Assembly: GCF_000003815.2 (NCBI RefSeq) | Contig: NC_049995.1 | Span: 11,730,059 to 11,794,058, forward strand | Length of the DNA: 64,000 nt | DNA from: Branchiostoma floridae | Lineage: Eukaryota; Chordata; Leptocardii; Amphioxiformes; Branchiostomatidae | Reading direction: 5' to 3' | Shown: positions 59,487-64,000 of the stretch, piece after piece | Numbering within the stretch: the first letter of the stretch is position 1 | How the letters are laid out: each line of letters starts with the position of its first letter | Made by a program: the position numbers and the translations under genes | The notes under the pieces: generated by a model | What the model was told of the DNA's origin: nothing | Database searches by the model: none | The model's input: only the letters and a program-made list of their open reading frames with translations

Positions 59487-61621
59487 ATGCCTACTGCTGG
59501 AGAGTACATTCTTGTTGTCTCCAACGGAAGTAAGTTTATTTTTCTGTCTTCCGTTTTCCTGTACAATGCGGTGTCTTGACATTTTGTTTCCTCCGTTTTT
59601 ATTTCTTTGTCTGCAGAAAACTGTTATGAAATCAGAAAAGCACAAGACAAAGAAGGTGAATTAGTTTTCAGGGTGCCCAAAATTATGTAATGGCCTGTGA
59701 GGAACAGTTCATGGTTCATGGTTCTTTACTTTGAATTCTATTTGTTACTGATTAGTAAAATAAAATACCACGATCTAATCTAGATTTTTTGTTTGATTGT
59801 TACATTTTCGTCTGCTGATTGAATTCTCCCTGTCTTCTCAGAGGACGGCGATTTTTTAATAGTGATAATTCAATTTCTTCCAAGCCATGCAACCAAGACA
59901 AATGTTGATGTGGTGTACTTTTTGTAAAAAATTACGGGGAAATAAAGAAGGAGTTGATGTTGCTGTAATTTGCTTCATATCAAGTTGTAATATGCGTGGC
60001 AACAGCATTTTTCATATTTCAATGAGATTGAGCCTGTAATGTCCTGTTAAGGCCTAAACAAATGTTGTGTTTCCTGTTTCCCAACAGGGTGGGCAGTGAA
60101 GTCACATAGTTTTCAGTCAGATTTATTTTTATTTACTCTGCTTCCTATTCAAGTAAAAAAAACTGCTTGTCCTATCTGTGTAAATATTCTGCACAAAATT
60201 CAAGTTTGACATTAATATTGACCTCATGCATTTCAGTTTTCCTTTGTTAAATTAGCCAGAGTCTTTAAAAAAAGATAAAGATAATCCCTACCTACCGACC
60301 CTGATTACTTTCAGCACTGAAACAGGAAACGCGACATTTTTCCTAGGTCTAACCACTTTTTTTCACTTTGACAATTTAAAATTATCAATTTTGACCTACA
60401 GTCACCATTGTCCTAACTGTCGTTGGTGGCCTCCTCACCATACTAACCATCTGGACACGTCCGGCCCTACGGAGACTGGTCAACGTTCCCCTGGTCAGCC
60501 TCGGCTGTGCAGATATCCTTTACGCCACTTTCTTCTCCCCCTTATGGATCCATCAAATCCTTAACCCCCATTGGGAGCCCCCAGCAGCACTGTGCTGGCT
60601 TATGGACTATGCCTCCCCTGTGCTGTGGGGGATATCGCTAGCCCACATGTTGTGTATCGCTCTTCAGCGTTACTTCAAGATCTGTACCCACAGTACACGT
60701 CTGAATTCCACGCCTGCCCTCGTTGTCATGCTCTTGCTCGCATGGTTGGTCCCCATCGTTTCCTTCTTGCCTCTTTACCTCATTGAGGAAGTCAAAGTCG
60801 ACCCGAAGTTGAAACGGTGTGCATTGGGAAATTCTGACAACCTCTGGGCAAAGATTCCCCCAGGCATTTTGAACTTAATGCTCCCTTACGTTGCAGCACT
60901 CGTCTTTTACATTCTCATCCAGAATCATGTGAGGAAGAGTAAGAACCGAGTCCAGGCTAATGCACAGGGCCCTTCTGCCGGTTTGGTAGTGCAGGTCGTA
61001 CCAGTGGAAATTGATAACGCCGGTCCTTCTGCAAGCACAAGTATCATCAAGGTGACAAAGCCTTTAAAAGATATGAAGGGTATAACATTGGTGGGGGATG
61101 GCAATTTCTCATCAAGCATTGACGGACCAAAAGGCAAAGATTGCATAGAGCCAGGTAAACCTAACGGCACCGACCTTGTCGCTGCAGCGGCAGACAAAGG
61201 TGAACAAGAACAGGGAAAAAAATCCACACCAAGCGATGAGAAACAAAACGATAATGACCACAATGAGCCATATAGAGCCAAAGGCATCACCCTAAATGCT
61301 GCTACAGTGTCAGATCAGGCAGACAAAGATGAACGAAAACAACACGTTGTCTCGGGTGGCAAGTCACAAAACAGTAGCGCTGCCGAAAGGCAGATTACCA
61401 AAATGATGATGATGCTGTTTGCTGTGTACACCATGTGCAATCTGCCCATTTTCCTCATGGGACTGTTCTCCAGTTATGTCCCTGGTGAGGCCTTCACTGT
61501 CGGCCACTTGCTGGCCTCAGTGAGCGGTGCCCTGAACCCAATCGTATACGGCGTCATGAACAAAAACATTCGCCAGGGGTACAAGCATATCTGGGACCGT
61601 ATTCTCAACTTCATAACGTGA
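59487..61621 (+). CDS. Class A (rhodopsin-like) GPCR, orphan
   Basis: Exons 59487-59529 (14 codons, donor GTAAGT, phase 1) and 60402-61621 give 420 aa. The second exon alone holds almost all seven helices. Seen: LGCAD in TM2 (residues 48-52), C79 and C154 for the extracellular disulphide, QRY at 103-105 in place of DRY, W129 in TM4, P176 in TM5, CNLP in TM6 in place of CWxP, and NPIVY (393-397) in TM7. TM1 lacks the usual GN (VVGGLLTILT). Intracellular loop 3 is very long (about 192-344) and rich in K, E, S and N. It is a plasma-membrane receptor that should couple to G proteins; the ligand is unknown. Exon 1 is inferred from phase, Kozak G at -3 and the hydrophobic start. Confidence 0.85.
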
Positions 61622-61701
61622 GTTTCTGTCAAATGTTTGCTATTCTATTATCTGCGCAACAATATCTGAAAATGACTTGGTAAACTAAGATGCACATATT
61701 T

Positions 61702-62243
61702 GTGCCATAAAGAAAGGGAAACATCAAATGATATAGAACTTAGATTCCTATCAATTGTCCTGGTGGAAAATACAAGTACTAGGTAACAAAATTTGTGGCA
61801 CGAAAAAGGAAACATCAAATTACATAGACTTTAGATTCCTATCAATTGTCCTGGAGGAAAGTACAAGTACTGGGTAACAAAATTTGTGGCACGAAAAAGG
61901 AAACATCAAATTACATAGACTTTAGATTCCTATCAATTGTCCTGGAGGAAAGTACAAGTACTAGGTAACAAAATTTGTGGCACGAAAAAGGAAACATCAA
62001 ATTACATAGAGTTTAGATTCCTTTCAATTGTCCTGGAGGAAAGTACAAGTACTGGGTAAAAAAAATTGTGGCACGAAAAAGGAAACATCAAATTACATAG
62101 AGTTTAGATTCCTATCAATTGTCCTGGAGTGAAGTACAAGTACTAGGTAACAAAATTTGTGGCACGAAAAAGTAAACATCAAATTACATAGAGCTTAGAT
62201 TCCTATCAATTGTCCTGGAGGAAAGTACAAGTGCTAGGTAACA
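61702..62243. repeat. 91-bp minisatellite, about six copies
   Basis: GTGGCACGAAAAAGGAAACA starts at 61,795, 61,886, 61,977, 62,069 and 62,159, with a diverged first copy at 61,702. Each unit holds TCCTATCAATTGTCCTGGAG. It lies just after the receptor stop. Confidence 0.9.
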
Positions 62244-63111
62244 AAAGCAAGCAACCAAAATGCAGTAGATCTAAATTTGTGACCGTCAAAATGATGTTTC
62301 ACCAAAACAAACTTAAATTCAATTTTCACACCAATTAATATTTATCCCTGCATTCATGATGTCAAACTACGTATACACACGTATGTCTCAATTTTTTTAG
62401 TTCACTGTCAGAAAGGTTCAATTCTGTTCGTTCTTTCAGGACACCTGACTGCCTGATAATATTTTCATGGACTAGGAGACGAATTGGCATTCTTGTACTT
62501 GTCTAGCAACCTCGCAGTCAGGTATGATTTGAACTATCTACTAGTGCAAAACATTTCATCCACATTGTGGGCTTTGAGTTATGTCATAAAGTGTTGTGAT
62601 TTAGGTAGTCACAATTGAAAAGCTTGTCGTTGAATGTAAATGTAGCACTAAATATCACAAAACATATGGATCAAATATTGGATACTACAGTGACTACTAC
62701 TACATGACAACTACATGAATTTTGTTTCCCTAGTGCATGAAAATTTAGTTCATCGGTATAAGAGTTGTATTAAGTCACCCTTATCTTGCTAAGGGAAATT
62801 ATGGTACGGTAAAAATCATTTTCGTTTCACGAAAATGTATTTATGCCTACCTTATCGGCCATTAAACATCAACATAAGACCCATAATCACTCCACGCTAT
62901 CTTTTGGTGCGAGTACTAGAACTTTAATTGACTGGCATGAAAAATAAAACATGACAAATACATACTATGTTCAGATTCGAAATGAAAAAATCATTGCTCA
63001 AATTGTTACACCTGGCATATACCATCTTTTCACTCATTTTGTTTCTTAAAATATTTTTAACATACTAGAAATATCCTAATCTACAATTTTTCACAATTTT
63101 TTCTACCCGCC
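62244..63111. other. Spacer between minisatellites
   Basis: AT-rich, no gene seen. Confidence 0.4.
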
Positions 63112-63600
63112 AGTACAAACGTTCTAGTTATGCTAGGATAGTAATAGTAAGATAACTTGGTAACATTTTGCGAAATAACCGAGTAAAGGTAGCTTGAAAC
63201 ATCAAAGCTATAACAATAGGAAGTACAAACGTTCTAGTTATACTACAATAACAATGAACTTGGTAAGATCTTGCGATATAACAGAGTATAGTAGCCTGAA
63301 CAAAACATCAGCGCTTAATCCCCATAGGAAGTATAAACGTTCTAGTTATACTGCCGTAACAATGGACTTGGTAAGATCTTGTGATATAGCAGAGTATCGT
63401 ATCTTGAACAAATTATAACGCTATAACCATAGGAAGTACAGACGTTCTAGTTGTACTGCCTTAACAACAAACGTGGTAAGATCTTACAATATAATTGAGT
63501 ATTGTATCTTGAACAAATTCAACACTGTAACCATATGTAGTTCTAGTTGTACTATCGAACCATGAGCTTGGTAATACCTTGCGATATAACGGATTATCCT
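63112..63600. repeat. About 108-bp minisatellite, five copies
   Basis: AGTACAAACGTTCTAGTTAT starts at 63,112, 63,222, 63,330 and 63,435, with a degraded fifth near 63,533. Units share CTTGGTAAGATCTTGCGATA. The remaining sequence to 64,000 is AT-rich with no gene seen. Confidence 0.85.
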
Positions 63601-64000
63601 AGTTTGAAAACAACAAAACTATGGGCATACATGCCTAATAATCTTCTTTAGTTGAGGTGTATCTAGCAACGACTATTTACTAACAGAATATTAAAGTAAA
63701 TATCCTTATGGCAGGTTCCCATGTTGCAACACATATTGCAATAACCATTAATTATGTAGAACCTACAGGGCAGCACACCACAGTACTATTACAAATTAAC
63801 ATAACTTGGGAATTGCCATACAAGGAACTAAGAACTTACTTCGTTATCTCTTAACATAGCAAGCAACTCGAGAAATTAATACACAAGTCGTATTCCTAAG
63901 CAAACTTATAGACTAGTGCCACTATCCTTAAAGCAAGCCCTAACATAGCAACACATTTTTGTACATGTCGGGCATGTAGAAAAAACAGGGCAACTCACCA

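Overview
The window looks like lancelet (amphioxus, Branchiostoma) genomic DNA. It is AT-rich and intron-bearing, with tandem families of BTB-BACK-kelch genes and of C2H2 zinc-finger genes with single-exon finger arrays, dense small transposons and three assembly gaps. The genus is inferred from gene content and style; no search was run.

Region 1 (1-28,000) is a head-to-tail cluster of KLHL-type genes. It holds the 3' end of copy A and five further copies, B-F, all on the + strand. B-F share one structure: exons of about 255, 261, 140, about 210 and about 920 nt, with intron phases 0,0,2,2. Exons 1-4 encode BTB+BACK and exon 5 encodes the whole kelch part. The first exons are almost identical between copies, while the kelch exons differ strongly. 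C, E and F read through as 592, 572 and 594 aa. D carries a 2-nt frameshift in the kelch exon. B has an exon-4 donor in the wrong phase. Introns and spacers hold TTAA-flanked elements, GGTACC-type MITEs, a SINE-like piece and a CR1-like reverse-transcriptase fragment.

Region 2 (28,000-35,290) has no clear complete gene. It contains a 172-bp hairpin, an isolated histone-type mRNA 3' stem-loop, and two arrays of 24-nt dyads (TCAGCACTGG...CCAGTGCTGA) spaced close to 31 bp. A minus-strand RNase H-type retrotransposon tail follows.

Region 3 (35,290-41,022) is the most striking part. An 8-finger C2H2 gene is split by a 4,908-bp, almost entirely palindromic mobile element flanked by a perfect 6-bp duplication (TACATG), with 5'-AG...CT-3' ends. 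Removing the element and one TACATG puts the two finger-gene halves back in frame. Each arm carries (i) six direct repeats of AGGTCA-type half-sites with 1-nt spacing, (ii) a CTCCGGAG higher-order satellite, about 8 units left and 3 right, and (iii) one copy of a 211-aa gene encoding a C2H2 finger, an acidic linker and a chromo-like C-terminus. No transposase, integrase or polymerase is visible.

Region 4 (41,000-58,250) holds a tandem C2H2 family: a short remnant, a roughly 13-finger pseudogene with three frameshifts, an intact 12-finger gene and an 8-finger gene with a frameshifted ninth finger. Their promoters and 3' UTRs are visibly paralogous. Between them lie a duplicated repeat, a 163-bp tandem array, a TAA-flanked 1.9-kb element and a small MITE.

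Region 5 (58,250-64,000) has a retrotransposon tail, a two-exon class A GPCR gene of 420 aa, and two minisatellites with periods of about 91 and 108 bp.
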